Below, in pieces: positions 1 to 9,421 of a DNA stretch of 64,000 bases. Both the position numbers and the translations under genes were made by a program. The stretch is from DATHXC01 sp035459965 (lineage in GTDB: Bacteria; Pseudomonadota; Gammaproteobacteria; Burkholderiales; Methylophilaceae). Numbering within the stretch: position 1 is the first letter of the stretch; each line of letters starts with the position of its first letter. Location of the stretch: NCBI GenBank assembly GCA_035459965.1, contig DATHXC010000005.1:1-64000 (forward strand), read 5' to 3'. The notes beneath the pieces were generated by a model. It was not told where the DNA came from and searched no databases. It saw only the letters and a list, made by a program, of their open reading frames with translations.

Positions 1-1276
1 CTGCAATGGTGATCGCTTGACCACCAGTAAGATTAACTGTAACTGGGCTACCAGCAGCACTGGTTAATGTAGCGGTATATACAATGCTGCCACCTTCGGC
101 AACACTCGGGGTCGCACTCAGGCTGACAGTCGTTGTGTCAAGTACAGGATTGACCGTAATCGTGGCTGATGAAGGGGTAGAAACTGCACCTAAATTATCC
201 GTCACAGTGAACGGAATGGTGACATTGCCATTAAAATCAGGTGCTGGCACAAAGTGCAAGCCTGTAGCTTGAGCAGGTGTTAGTGGCACACCAGCAACCA
301 CTGGAGTTACGCCATCTGCCAGATACAGGACGCCTTGCGATGCTGGTGGTAGCGTAGTCACAGTAACGAAATCGACTGTGCCATCCACATCCGTACCAGT
401 CAGCGTTACAGGGATGAATGGCGCATCTTCCTGGCCTGTGACAACAGTAGCAGTTGCTACAGGGTCATCATTAGTACCGGTGATAGTGATAGTCAGCGTC
501 GCAGTATCTGTTCCGCCTTTTCCATCACTGACAGTAAAAGGCACAGAAATCGGCGGTAATGTAGTACCAGCAGGGATACTATCGTATGCAGGATCTGAGT
601 AATCAAAAGTAAAGCTACCATCAGGATTAATTGTCAAACCAGGAGGTAATGCTCCGATTGGGGTATATGTAAGGACATCGCCATCTAAATCAGTTGCAGG
701 CAAATTACCACTAAAAGCAGGCGCCCCTTCTATGTCTGCTATAGCAACATTTTGAGCGACAGGCGCATTATTACCAGGCCCTGTGCCAGCTGTATTAGTG
801 GTTTGTTGAAAGACTGGATTCTCAATATCAATGACATTACGGCCAGTACTGTCGAACTCAAAACCCAGCGGGGTAACGCCTTCTGTAATTCTTAGCAGAT
901 CAACAAAACTGAAGCCGTAGCTATTACCACCACCAGCACCTAAACCGGCTGCGGTTTCCTCGAGCACTTCACTGAGGTCTTTACCATCGGCAATAGCTTT
1001 GATAACAGCCTGAATGGTTGCCTCGTCTACTGAGCTGTCGCCAGAATCAGGAGGAATGGCATCGGCCAGCTCCTGAGTAAACTTGACTGTCTGCTCGGAA
1101 ACCACCTGAATTTTACGTCCATTGACCATCTCCAGCTCAACGACCACACCACGTGCTGTGATGATGGTATCGCCCGGTTGTACCACATCGCCCAGATGCA
1201 GTGGCTTCTTGATGCCCTTTTCATCGATTACGGATGCTTCACCATTGAGCGCTACGACAGTTCCGAGGATGGCCAT
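1..1276 (-). CDS. LapA-like giant adhesin, retention-module N-terminus (partial)
   Basis: The reading frame starts at the ATG at 1274-1276, behind an AAGGAAAAC ribosome site, and stays open to the left edge, so only the first ~425 residues are visible. The first ~80 residues (MAILGTVVAL..., then LHLGDVVQPGDTI and VELEMVNGRKIQV) are a type I secreted 'retention module', which plugs the outer-membrane pore and holds the adhesin on the cell. Residues 108-111 are TAAG, the LapG-type dialanine cleavage motif, followed by a glycine-rich stretch. From about residue 170 come ~100-residue Ig/cadherin-like repeats with DxDGD, FTVSDGKGG and ITGTNDDPV motifs, as in long surface adhesins. The exporter genes lie just upstream on the same strand. 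The C-terminal RTX and secretion signal would lie outside the window. Family assignment is confident; substrate and exact size are unknown. Confidence 0.9.
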   Translation of the reverse strand, partial: MAILGTVVALNGEASVIDEKGIKKPLHLGDVVQPGDTIITARGVVVELEMVNGRKIQVVSEQTVKFTQELADAIPPDSGDSSVDEATIQAVIKAIADGKDLSEVLEETAAGLGAGGGNSYGFSFVDLLRITEGVTPLGFEFDSTGRNVIDIENPVFQQTTNTAGTGPGNNAPVAQNVAIADIEGAPAFSGNLPATDLDGDVLTYTPIGALPPGLTINPDGSFTFDYSDPAYDSIPAGTTLPPISVPFTVSDGKGGTDTATLTITITGTNDDPVATATVVTGQEDAPFIPVTLTGTDVDGTVDFVTVTTLPPASQGVLYLADGVTPVVAGVPLTPAQATGLHFVPAPDFNGNVTIPFTVTDNLGAVSTPSSATITVNPVLDTTTVSLSATPSVAEGGSIVYTATLTSAAGSPVTVNLTGGQAITIA

Positions 1277-1333
1277 TTCAGTTTTCCTTAATACGGTTTC
1301 AAGTTGTTTAATTGCAAAAACACATCAAACTTT

Positions 1334-1396
1334 TGCTAGATATCTAGCATTAAACAGATTGTGCAAACTGATTGATATTGTCCTGAAGGACAATAT
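1334..1396. promoter_or_regulatory. Two operator-like palindromes upstream of the adhesin
   Basis: The 158 bp between the LuxR-type gene and the adhesin hold two palindromes. TGCTAGATATCTAGCA at 1334-1349 is perfect (16 bp). ATATTGTCCT-GA-AGGACAATAT at 1375-1396 has 10-bp perfect arms. They lie about 58 and 99 bp upstream of the adhesin start on its coding strand, where operators or a leader hairpin would act. The neighbouring LuxR-type regulator is the obvious candidate ligand, but this is inference. Confidence 0.45.
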
Positions 1397-1434
1397 GGAG
1401 AATTTGTATCTAAAGGCAGAGCTACAACCCGGAT

Positions 1435-2091
1435 TTAGGGAAGACTTTGTCGCTCTAAAGTTTTATCGTTAAGTGTTTTATCATTAAGCACCAGAGCAAG
1501 CTGCAACCTGTCTTTTACACCTAATCGCTCAAAACTGGCAGACAAGTGGGCTTTTACTGTACGCTCGGTAATGTCGAGCTTGCGAGCAATCTCTTTATTG
1601 CTGAGGCCGATGGAGGCCTGCTGGGCAACCTCTCTTTCCCGAGGTGTGAGCAACCCCAAGGCATCGGCTACCGCATTAGGCTGTGCGGTTATTAACTGCC
1701 TGGTTACACCGATTAAGTAATGCAAGAAATCCTGCCCCAACCAGATACCGCCATGGCTGACTACTGCTTTCACTTCCTGCAGTACAGCCGCCTCACTGTA
1801 GGCATGGCAATAACCGAGAGCACCCGCACCGAGCGCAAACCCTGCTTCTGCTTGCTCCGGCACATTGGCCAGCACAATAACGCGACTATTGCCATAGCCT
1901 GCGAGTATCTGCGCGACATTTGTGCTTAACCATTGCTGGCTATTGGCATCAACATGTAACCAGAATAAACATGGCTCGTTTTTAGCTACTTTGACTTCAG
2001 CCAGTGAGGCATAGATGGACGCATGCTCAAAGGCTGTTGCCCAGTTTTCCAGCAAATTGTTGCGCGGTGATATAAATAAATCGCGCATCAT
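1435..2091 (-). CDS. LuxR/NarL-type regulator with degenerate receiver domain
   Basis: A 218-residue protein. Residues ~1-125 resemble a response-regulator receiver, but the acidic pocket is absent near the N-terminus, the phosphoacceptor position reads CLFWLHVDA, and the usual lysine near 'GYLLK' is replaced (GYCHAYS). The C-terminal ~65 residues are a standard GerE helix-turn-helix (LTPREREV, GLSNKEIARKLDITERTVKAHL). Its start overlaps the stop of the HlyD gene by 4 bp (ATGA), so it is translated with the exporter genes. It is followed by the adhesin. It probably controls adhesin expression without phosphorylation; that role is inferred from position. The C-terminus carries a short duplicated LNDKT unit. 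Confidence 0.85.
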   Translation of the reverse strand: MMRDLFISPRNNLLENWATAFEHASIYASLAEVKVAKNEPCLFWLHVDANSQQWLSTNVAQILAGYGNSRVIVLANVPEQAEAGFALGAGALGYCHAYSEAAVLQEVKAVVSHGGIWLGQDFLHYLIGVTRQLITAQPNAVADALGLLTPREREVAQQASIGLSNKEIARKLDITERTVKAHLSASFERLGVKDRLQLALVLNDKTLNDKTLERQSLP

Positions 2092-3500
2092 CTCTCAGTA
2101 AAGGCGTAAGACCTGGCTTTTAGAACTGGCTTCAATAAATAGGAAAGTACGGTTTTCTTGCCTGTCATGATATCCACCTGCGCCACCATGCCCGGAATAA
2201 TCGGCAGACCTTTACCCAGACTCGGCTTCAAGGTACGCACACGCACAATATAAAAAGCATTCCCTTTCTCATCTACTACTGAATCGGCAGCAATTCCAGT
2301 AACTTTAGCCTCGAGCGTGCCATAAATTGTATAGTCATAGGCAGTAAGCTTAACGGTGGCAGACTGGTTGAGGGTGATAAAGGCAATATCCTTAGGCTGG
2401 ATCTTGGTTTCTAGCACCAAGGCATCATCGGTAGGCACCACTTCCAGCACCTCTTTACCTGGCTGAATGACCCCACCCACTGTATTAAAAAATAGTCGGC
2501 TGACTGTGCCATTGACCGGCGACTTGAGTGTGGATTGGACCACCTTGTCATTGAGGGCAACACTGGTTTCGCTGATGCTATTGAGCTTGGCAGTGGTATC
2601 GGACAATTCGGCCCGCACTTTGCTGCGAGAACTCTGCTCTGTTTCGCTGATCTTGCGCGTCGCCTCTTCAATCGAAGCTTCGACCCGGCCTATCTGTGCA
2701 CGCGCCTGGTCGCGCTCTCCACGCAACCTGGCAACATCGCGCTCAAGTCTGAGTAAATCCACGTCGGAAACAGCGCCGCTGCTTTGCAAGGGCTTGGTCA
2801 CGGCCAGCTCTCTTGAGCTAAGTTCAAGGCCACGCTCAGCCTGTTCAAGCTTGGCACGTACTTCGGTGAGCTCACGTTGCCGCTGGGTTAGCTGGTCACG
2901 CGCAATGCCCACTTGCGATGCCAGCGCATCTTTACTGGAGAGGTAAAGCCCATACTCCTGCGCATACACTTCGGGGGAGTCTTTTTGCACCTGCGGGGGT
3001 GGGTTGAATGACTTGCCTTCAGCCAGGGCCTCGAGACGTGCCTGCCTGGCAAGTAAAGAAAGATATTGCGACTGGTTTTCGCGCAGGGATGAAATCGCAC
3101 GGGTTTCATCAATGCGTATTAATGGATCGCCTATCGCAACAGTTTGCCCTTCGCGCACCAATATCTTGGTCACGATCCCGCCATCCAGTGACTGAATCAC
3201 CTGCACCTGTTTGGATGGAATCACCCGGCCTTCGCCACGCGTTACCTCATCCACCTTGGTGATGGCAGCCCACACTAACAGCACTAGCAGAACTATCGCC
3301 ACCCAATATAGTATTTTTTTAGCGCGTAATGGTGCCTGCTCCAACAACTCGTCTTCCGCCTCATCCTCCCAGGCCTGGTCTTCGTGCGTCTTGGTCGGCG
3401 CCCATTTTTCCAGCAAGTTATGTACAGGTTTGGTAAGCCAGGCACGACTGTGAAAAAAATTGTGCATCCTGCCCAGTAGATTAAATAGATTCTCGCTCAT
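2088..3500 (-). CDS. HlyD-family type I secretion adaptor (LapC-like)
   Basis: 470 residues: a cytoplasmic N-terminus of ~60 residues, one membrane segment (ILYWVAIVLLVLLVWAAI), then a periplasmic part. That part has a lipoyl half-motif (GRVIPSKQVQVIQSLDGGIV), a long alpha-helical coiled coil at ~150-320, and a closing beta-barrel region (LKSPVNGTVSRLF, GKEVLEVVPTDD). This is the membrane-fusion protein that links the inner-membrane ABC exporter to a TolC-like channel. It overlaps the upstream ABC gene by 4 bp and the downstream LuxR-type gene by 4 bp, so the three form one operon. No TolC/LapE partner is in the window. Confidence 0.93.
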   Translation of the reverse strand: MSENLFNLLGRMHNFFHSRAWLTKPVHNLLEKWAPTKTHEDQAWEDEAEDELLEQAPLRAKKILYWVAIVLLVLLVWAAITKVDEVTRGEGRVIPSKQVQVIQSLDGGIVTKILVREGQTVAIGDPLIRIDETRAISSLRENQSQYLSLLARQARLEALAEGKSFNPPPQVQKDSPEVYAQEYGLYLSSKDALASQVGIARDQLTQRQRELTEVRAKLEQAERGLELSSRELAVTKPLQSSGAVSDVDLLRLERDVARLRGERDQARAQIGRVEASIEEATRKISETEQSSRSKVRAELSDTTAKLNSISETSVALNDKVVQSTLKSPVNGTVSRLFFNTVGGVIQPGKEVLEVVPTDDALVLETKIQPKDIAFITLNQSATVKLTAYDYTIYGTLEAKVTGIAADSVVDEKGNAFYIVRVRTLKPSLGKGLPIIPGMVAQVDIMTGKKTVLSYLLKPVLKARSYAFTER

Positions 3501-5737
3501 ATCGACTTTCCAACCTTACCGGTGCGCAAAGCATCAATCACCTGTTCTTTATTGCCATCCGCCACGATCTTGCCGCTGTCTATGACAATAATGCGGTTAA
3601 CTAGGTCAAACAGGGATGAGCGATGCGTGATGACCATCAGCGTCTTGCCTGCCGATGCCTCTATCAGCCGTTTCTTGACTAGTTCCTCACCTGAATGGTC
3701 CATGGCACTGGTAGGCTCATCGAGCAAAATAATGGAAGGGTTATTGATCATGGCCCGCGCAATGCCCACGCCCTGGCGTTGTCCGCCAGAAAGCGTTTCG
3801 CCGCGCTCGCCCACCGGCATGTCGAAGCCTTTGGGGTGCATATTGATGAATTCGTCTATGCCACCGATTTGCGCGGCATGCAGCACTTGGGAGTCCTCGA
3901 CGTGATGAGCCGCTATCGTAATGTTTTCGCGCATGGAGCCGAAAAACAAATGTGTGTCCTGCTGCACATAACCGATAGAGCGCCTGAGCTCCGCCGGATC
4001 AATCTGGCGCGAGTCAATACCATCAATCAGGATGGCGCCGGAAGTAGGTCGATATAGCCCTAAAATCAATTTATGCAAGGTAGTTTTGCCAGAACCCATA
4101 CGCCCAAGAATGGCGACGCGCTCACCTGCATTAATCTTGAATGAAACATTTTTCAAGGCATTAACATCGGTGCCTGGGTAGGTAAAACTGACCTCGCGAA
4201 ATTCAATGTCGCCAGCAAATGCGGGGCGTGAGAGAAAGTTGGAATCTTCCGGACGCTCAACCGGTTTTTTCATGATTTCTTCGAGCGAGGTAAGCGAGGT
4301 AGATGCATTGTGGTATTGCGTCATCAAACCTGCAGTTTGCGCAATTGGCGCCAATGCCCTGCCCGCCAGCATAGTGCAGGCGATCAGGCCACCCATGGTC
4401 AGATCACCTTCCACCACCAGATATACACCCAGCAATATCAGCACCACATTCACGATCTGCTGGATACCATTGGCACCGTTATTAATGGACTGCGAAAGCA
4501 ACTTTAATTTACCGCTGACCTCAGTGAGGTAATTGGCGCTTTTTTCCCACTTGCGCTGCATGTGGCCTTCTATGCCTAGCGCTTTTACCGTTTCCAGCCC
4601 GACCAGACTTTCTATCAAGGTGGCATTTCTGATGGCACCAGCACGGAACATGGTCTCAGAGAGCTCGTGCATCTTGGTCTGTACGCTGAATGAGTACACC
4701 AGCATGATCAGTGCACCAACTACCACCGGAATCAGCATAGGCAATGCTATCCAGGCAATCACGCCGATAAATATCAGGGCAAAAGGAATATCAATAAGCG
4801 TAGTTATGGTGGCCGAGGTAATAAAGTCACGTACGGTTTCAAATGATCTCAGGCTGGATGCAAATGACCCAACCGAGCTTGGGCGCTGCTCCAGGCGGGT
4901 GCCCAACACCTGCTCCATAATGCGCCCGGAGAGCTTGATATCCACACGATGGCTGGCCCAATCCAGGAAATAGCCGCGCATGGTACGCAAGGTAAAATCG
5001 GCGCAGACCACCAGCACTACACCCAGCACCAGCACCCACAAGGTTTCTACCGAGCGATTCGGCAGAATGCGGTCATACACATTCATGGTGAATATAGGCA
5101 TGGCCAGCGCAAACATATTGATAAGGAATGCCGCCAGCATGATGTCACGGTAAATCAGGGTGTTTTCTGCCAGCGTGCCCCAGAACCAGTGCTTGAGGTG
5201 GACTTTGCCAACGGCTGGCGCTCGTTTATCGAAAATGAATTTTGGCTTGGCTACGATGGCATAACCGGCATATCTCTCTGCCAGATCCGCTAGGGGAACA
5301 TTCACCTCGGCATCGCCCAGTTCAGGGAATATCACACTGGCATTCTTCTTCTCGGCATCCCACCCCAATAGCACGCAGGATTCTTCATTCTTGAGCAAGA
5401 GGATGCATGGCATGAATTCGCTACGTATTGCCTGCAGTGGCTTCTTGAGAACATTACTAACGAGGTTAGCGCGGGCAGCAGCGCGCTTGATCAGCGCCGG
5501 CGTCATGCGCCCTGCTCCCAATGGCAGCCCCGCAGTAAGCGCATCCTGGGTAATGGCAACACCATGAATACGGCATAACACCAGCAAGGAAGCCAACAAT
5601 GTGTCGATCTGCGCCTCCTGCGCCATCAGGTTTTTCTGCATGTTTGAATTGCCCTGGGAGTTCGCATTTGGCTCAGCATTTGTATTTGCAGGCACACTAT
5701 TCGTCGTCTGTTCTGTGGGTGTCAGTTCTGGGTTCAT
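3497..5737 (-). CDS. Type I secretion ABC permease/ATPase (LapB-like)
   Basis: 746 residues. A hydrophilic ~40-residue head is followed by a C39-like domain (~45-170) that lacks the catalytic cysteine (SLLVLCRIHG region), as in exporters of RTX adhesins that do not cut a leader. A six-helix ABC transmembrane domain (~200-480) and an ATPase follow, with Walker A GRMGSGKTT, signature LSGGQRQG and Walker B IILLDEPTS. It moves the unfolded adhesin across the inner membrane with the adjacent HlyD protein. It is first in the operon; the start at 5737 has no strong Shine-Dalgarno. Function is well supported by family and by the adhesin downstream. Confidence 0.94.
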   Translation of the reverse strand: MNPELTPTEQTTNSVPANTNAEPNANSQGNSNMQKNLMAQEAQIDTLLASLLVLCRIHGVAITQDALTAGLPLGAGRMTPALIKRAAARANLVSNVLKKPLQAIRSEFMPCILLLKNEESCVLLGWDAEKKNASVIFPELGDAEVNVPLADLAERYAGYAIVAKPKFIFDKRAPAVGKVHLKHWFWGTLAENTLIYRDIMLAAFLINMFALAMPIFTMNVYDRILPNRSVETLWVLVLGVVLVVCADFTLRTMRGYFLDWASHRVDIKLSGRIMEQVLGTRLEQRPSSVGSFASSLRSFETVRDFITSATITTLIDIPFALIFIGVIAWIALPMLIPVVVGALIMLVYSFSVQTKMHELSETMFRAGAIRNATLIESLVGLETVKALGIEGHMQRKWEKSANYLTEVSGKLKLLSQSINNGANGIQQIVNVVLILLGVYLVVEGDLTMGGLIACTMLAGRALAPIAQTAGLMTQYHNASTSLTSLEEIMKKPVERPEDSNFLSRPAFAGDIEFREVSFTYPGTDVNALKNVSFKINAGERVAILGRMGSGKTTLHKLILGLYRPTSGAILIDGIDSRQIDPAELRRSIGYVQQDTHLFFGSMRENITIAAHHVEDSQVLHAAQIGGIDEFINMHPKGFDMPVGERGETLSGGQRQGVGIARAMINNPSIILLDEPTSAMDHSGEELVKKRLIEASAGKTLMVITHRSSLFDLVNRIIVIDSGKIVADGNKEQVIDALRTGKVGKSI

Positions 5738-6126
5738 TATTTGGCAACCATTTTCTAATAAGCACCATGTAAAGACGATACATTAATTGATTTTTTTTAT
5801 TTACTACAACATTTTACATGGGCTAATAAAAGCACTTTCAGCGATTTAACGCCATATTGCCCCTTTATTCAATAGCTGGCTGGCTATCCTCAATGTATTA
5901 AGCTGAATGCCAGATTGGGTCGGCCAGCCCATATTTGTCACCGCTTTTTTGCAGCCATCCTTAAAAAACCTGCGCTGGCGTATCGCTCAGAGTACACTAG
6001 CAGTGAGAGATTTGAGCCATTTAGCATGACGTCATATGACTTAATATTATCGCGCTCCAATCGACACGTGAAACTCATTAACCAACACCGATACCTGGCC
6101 AGAGATTTATCCGGGAACAACATCTG
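5738..6126. other. Divergent intergenic region, no gene recognised
   Basis: 389 bp between the exporter operon (left) and the GGDEF-EAL gene (right). It must hold both promoters. Visible are A/T-rich runs next to the exporter start and a short palindrome ATGACGTCAT at 6026-6035, about 90 bp before the GGDEF-EAL gene. No strong -35/-10 pair could be fixed. A 70-codon open frame on the plus strand that ends in TGATG at the next start lacks protein-like features and is not called. Confidence 0.5.
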
Positions 6127-9100
6127 ATGAGCATCAAGAACAAGATATCCCTCATCGTTAGCCTGCTGTTTGGTGTGCTTCTGATAGCAGTGGCTGTCCT
6201 GTTCGTGTTACTCGCAGAAGAACAAATCCGCCAGACGGCCATTACCCAGCAAACAGCATTAGTCAAAACCCTGGCACAACGGCTGGATGACCAAGTCACC
6301 GATCGGCATAACGCCTTAATCACCATAGCCAATGCCCTGCCCCAGCAAATCATTGCCGATCCGGAACATCTACAAATTTTTTTGAGCTCGCAATTGGTAT
6401 TACCCAAGCTGTTTACCAATACGCTGGTTTACGCGCCAGATGGCACCGTGCTAGCCTCGCACCCGTTCAAACCTAATTACCGCGGCACCAAGTTATTGTC
6501 GGCTATGGAATACATCATCCATACGCGCGAAACCGGCAAACCTTATATTTCCAAGCTATTTGTCAGCCCGGTATCCGGTGAGCCGCTTATCGTGATGACC
6601 GCACCAGTGCTGGATAGTAGCGGCAAGGTGATTGCCATCATCGGTGGTAGCCAGTACGTACGGAAAGATAATCTTTTTTCCGGCTTCACTGATATCAAAA
6701 TCGGCAAAACCGGCTACATGTTCCTGCTTACGCAAGACCGCATTGTGGTTGCGCATGCCGACAAAACGCGCCTGATGGATCAACTCAAGGTCAACAGCAA
6801 CCCCGGGCTGGAAAAAGCGCTGAAATATGCCTCTTTTTCAGGGGAATCCGTCACCAGTAAAGGCGTGCCTGTCCTGAATTCGTTTCAGACCATGAAAACA
6901 ACCGGCTGGATTGCGGGTGCGGGCATGCCTCTGGAAGAGGCCTACGAACCGATTGCTGCAATGTATAAAAATGCCGCAGTTGCGGTTTCTGCCCTGCTGA
7001 TCATTCTGCCATTGTTAGTGTGGCTGGCTATGCATCTATTAACAAGGCCTTTACTCAGGCTGCGTGACGAGATTCTTGATATGTCGTCCAATCCACAAAA
7101 CCAGGAACTGGTAGCCCCGGCCAGGAATGATGAGATTGGCCAACTGGCAGAGGCTTTTAACAAGCTTATTTTTGCACGCCGCCTGGCAGAGCAGAGAGAG
7201 TATTCACGTAACCAGATACTGGAAATGGTCGCCCGCGGATCAGCGCTGCCAGAGATCATGGAATCTCTTGTGAGTTCACTGGAGCAGGAGAACCCGAACA
7301 TGATGTGCAGCATCGTGCTGCTCGATGCCACCGGCAAGCGCATGCAGACGTATGCCGCGCCCAGCCTACCGGATTTTTATAACGTGATCGTTAATGGCCT
7401 GGAAGTCGGCATTGGTGTGGGCTCATGTGGAACTGCCATCTACACCGGCGAGCGAGTCATTGTGGAAGATATACGCACACATGAATACTGGGCGCCTTAT
7501 ACAGAAGTTGCAGCGCGCGCCAATCTCCAATCATGCTGGTCCGAGCCTATCAAGAGCGCTAGCGGCAAGGTGCTGGGCAGCTTCGGCATCTATCACCACA
7601 TCGCTACTGCCCCCACAGATAAAGATATACAACTGATCGAGCAGGCAGCCTACCTGGCAGGTATCGCCATAGAGCAGAGCCAGGCTAACGAAGAACTGCA
7701 ACTAGCCTCGCTGGTTTACCAGAATAGTAGCGAAGCGATGATGGTGACTGATGACACAGGTAATATCCTAACAGTGAATCCGGCATTCATCGAAGTGACC
7801 GGCTATACGCTTGAAGATGTAAAAGGTAACAACCCTAATATCTTCTATTCCGGCCGCCAGTCACAGGCTTTTTTTGAAGAGATGCAAGAGACACTTAATA
7901 CTACTGGCCACTGGCAGGGAGAGCTGTGGAACCGCCGCAAAAACGGTGAACTGTATGCGCAATGGCTCAGCATTAACACCTCCCACAACCGCGATGGATC
8001 AGTCTATCGACGGGTAGCGTTATTCTCCGATATAACGCAGCGTAAGGAGTCAGAAGAGCTGATCTGGAAACAGGCCAATTTTGATACGCTCACCGGCCTG
8101 CCCAACCGCCGCATGTTCCATAATCGCCTGGCGCAGGAAATCAAGAAGGCAAATCGCACTAACCAGCCTATTGCGCTGATCTACCTGGATATGGATCGAT
8201 TCAAGGAAGTAAATGACAGTCTCGGCCATGACATGGGCGACAACCTGTTGATAGAGGCAGCACAGCGCCTTAACAGCTGCGTGCGCCAGACCGACTCGGT
8301 GGCAAGACTCGGCGGCGATGAGTTTACTGTCATCATGAGTGAATTGGACGATTTCAAAAGTGTAGAGCGTGTCACCCAGGAGATACTGGAAAAACTATCA
8401 AGCCCCTATCAGCTGGGCATAGAGACGGTGTATGTCACCACCAGCATCGGCGTTACCTTATACCCGAATGATGCCAGCAATATAGATGAGCTATTAAGAA
8501 ACGCTGACCAGGCTATGTATACCGCTAAAAACCTGGGTCGCAATCGTTATAGCTACTTCACGCAATCCATGCAGGATGCCGCACAGGCGCGTATCCGTAT
8601 CGCCAGGGATTTACGCACCGCAATTACCGAGCAGCAGTTCCTCGTACACTACCAGCCTATCATCGAGCTGGCGACCGGCTGCATCAACAAGGCGGAAGCA
8701 CTCATCCGCTGGCAACACCCGACTCATGGCCTGATCAGCCCGATCGACTTTATCCCGGTAGCCGAAGAAACCGGGCTGATTATTGATATCGGTGACTGGG
8801 TTTTCCACCAGGCTGCAACGCAGGTAGCCAATTGGCGGAAATTACATCACGCCAATTTCCAGATCAGCGTCAACAAGTCTCCCGTGCAGTTCAACAGCCT
8901 GAAGCAGAACCATGCAAAATGGCTGGAAGAATTAAAAAGCCTGGGCCTGCCCGGGGATAGCATTTCGGTAGAAATCACCGAGGGCCTGTTGCTGGACGCC
9001 AGCAACTCTGTGACCGACAAATTACTCGAGTTTCGTGATGCCGGCATCCATATTTCGCTGGATGATTTTGGTACCGGCTACTCATCACTGTCTTACCTCA

Positions 9101-9375
9101 AGAAATTCGACATTGATTACATCAAGATAGATAAATCTTTCGTCAGCAATATGCTCCCTGGTTCAGATGATCTGGCACTGTGCGAAGCCATCATCGTGAT
9201 GGCGCACAAGCTCGGCATGAAGGTGATAGCAGAAGGCGTAGAGACGGCAGAACAGCGTAGTTTGCTGGAGCTGGCTGGTTGTGACTACGGTCAGGGTTAC
9301 CTCTTTTCCAGGCCAATACCAGCGGCAGCGTTTGACGAGTTCCTGGCAGCAAACAGGGCCGCTTACAGCAGCTAG
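6127..9375 (+). CDS. Membrane c-di-GMP protein: dCache-HAMP-GAF-PAS-GGDEF-EAL
   Basis: 1082 residues. TM1 lies near 7-29, a periplasmic dCache-like sensor occupies ~35-275, TM2 lies near 283-303, then HAMP (~305-355), GAF (~370-515), PAS (~525-640), GGDEF (~645-805) and EAL (~815-1070). The cyclase site is intact (RLGGDEF, GGDEF at 729-733) with an RQTD inhibitory I-site five residues before it. The phosphodiesterase part keeps EAL at 857-859, DDFGTGYSSL and EGVET. It may therefore make or break c-di-GMP depending on signal. It is divergent from the adhesin exporter, which suggests but does not prove a role in adhesion. It is not LapD-like, since its motifs are intact. The ATG start has no clear Shine-Dalgarno. 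Confidence 0.93.
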   Translation: MSIKNKISLIVSLLFGVLLIAVAVLFVLLAEEQIRQTAITQQTALVKTLAQRLDDQVTDRHNALITIANALPQQIIADPEHLQIFLSSQLVLPKLFTNTLVYAPDGTVLASHPFKPNYRGTKLLSAMEYIIHTRETGKPYISKLFVSPVSGEPLIVMTAPVLDSSGKVIAIIGGSQYVRKDNLFSGFTDIKIGKTGYMFLLTQDRIVVAHADKTRLMDQLKVNSNPGLEKALKYASFSGESVTSKGVPVLNSFQTMKTTGWIAGAGMPLEEAYEPIAAMYKNAAVAVSALLIILPLLVWLAMHLLTRPLLRLRDEILDMSSNPQNQELVAPARNDEIGQLAEAFNKLIFARRLAEQREYSRNQILEMVARGSALPEIMESLVSSLEQENPNMMCSIVLLDATGKRMQTYAAPSLPDFYNVIVNGLEVGIGVGSCGTAIYTGERVIVEDIRTHEYWAPYTEVAARANLQSCWSEPIKSASGKVLGSFGIYHHIATAPTDKDIQLIEQAAYLAGIAIEQSQANEELQLASLVYQNSSEAMMVTDDTGNILTVNPAFIEVTGYTLEDVKGNNPNIFYSGRQSQAFFEEMQETLNTTGHWQGELWNRRKNGELYAQWLSINTSHNRDGSVYRRVALFSDITQRKESEELIWKQANFDTLTGLPNRRMFHNRLAQEIKKANRTNQPIALIYLDMDRFKEVNDSLGHDMGDNLLIEAAQRLNSCVRQTDSVARLGGDEFTVIMSELDDFKSVERVTQEILEKLSSPYQLGIETVYVTTSIGVTLYPNDASNIDELLRNADQAMYTAKNLGRNRYSYFTQSMQDAAQARIRIARDLRTAITEQQFLVHYQPIIELATGCINKAEALIRWQHPTHGLISPIDFIPVAEETGLIIDIGDWVFHQAATQVANWRKLHHANFQISVNKSPVQFNSLKQNHAKWLEELKSLGLPGDSISVEITEGLLLDASNSVTDKLLEFRDAGIHISLDDFGTGYSSLSYLKKFDIDYIKIDKSFVSNMLPGSDDLALCEAIIVMAHKLGMKVIAEGVETAEQRSLLELAGCDYGQGYLFSRPIPAAAFDEFLAANRAAYSS

Positions 9376-9421
9376 CAAGGCTGCATTGACTGATTCAGCT
9401 GGCTGTTCGATACTGCAACGT

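Noticed and set aside
5915..6127. 70-codon plus-strand frame ending TGATG at the GGDEF-EAL start, a possible leader peptide
   Set aside because: No ribosome site and no protein-like features; an opposite-strand frame covers the same DNA, as expected of chance frames.
6127..9375. Possible LapD receptor for the adhesin system because it adjoins the exporter
   Set aside because: LapD has degenerate GGDEF/EAL sites and a LapD/MoxY-type periplasmic domain; this protein has intact catalytic motifs, a dCache-type sensor, GAF and PAS.
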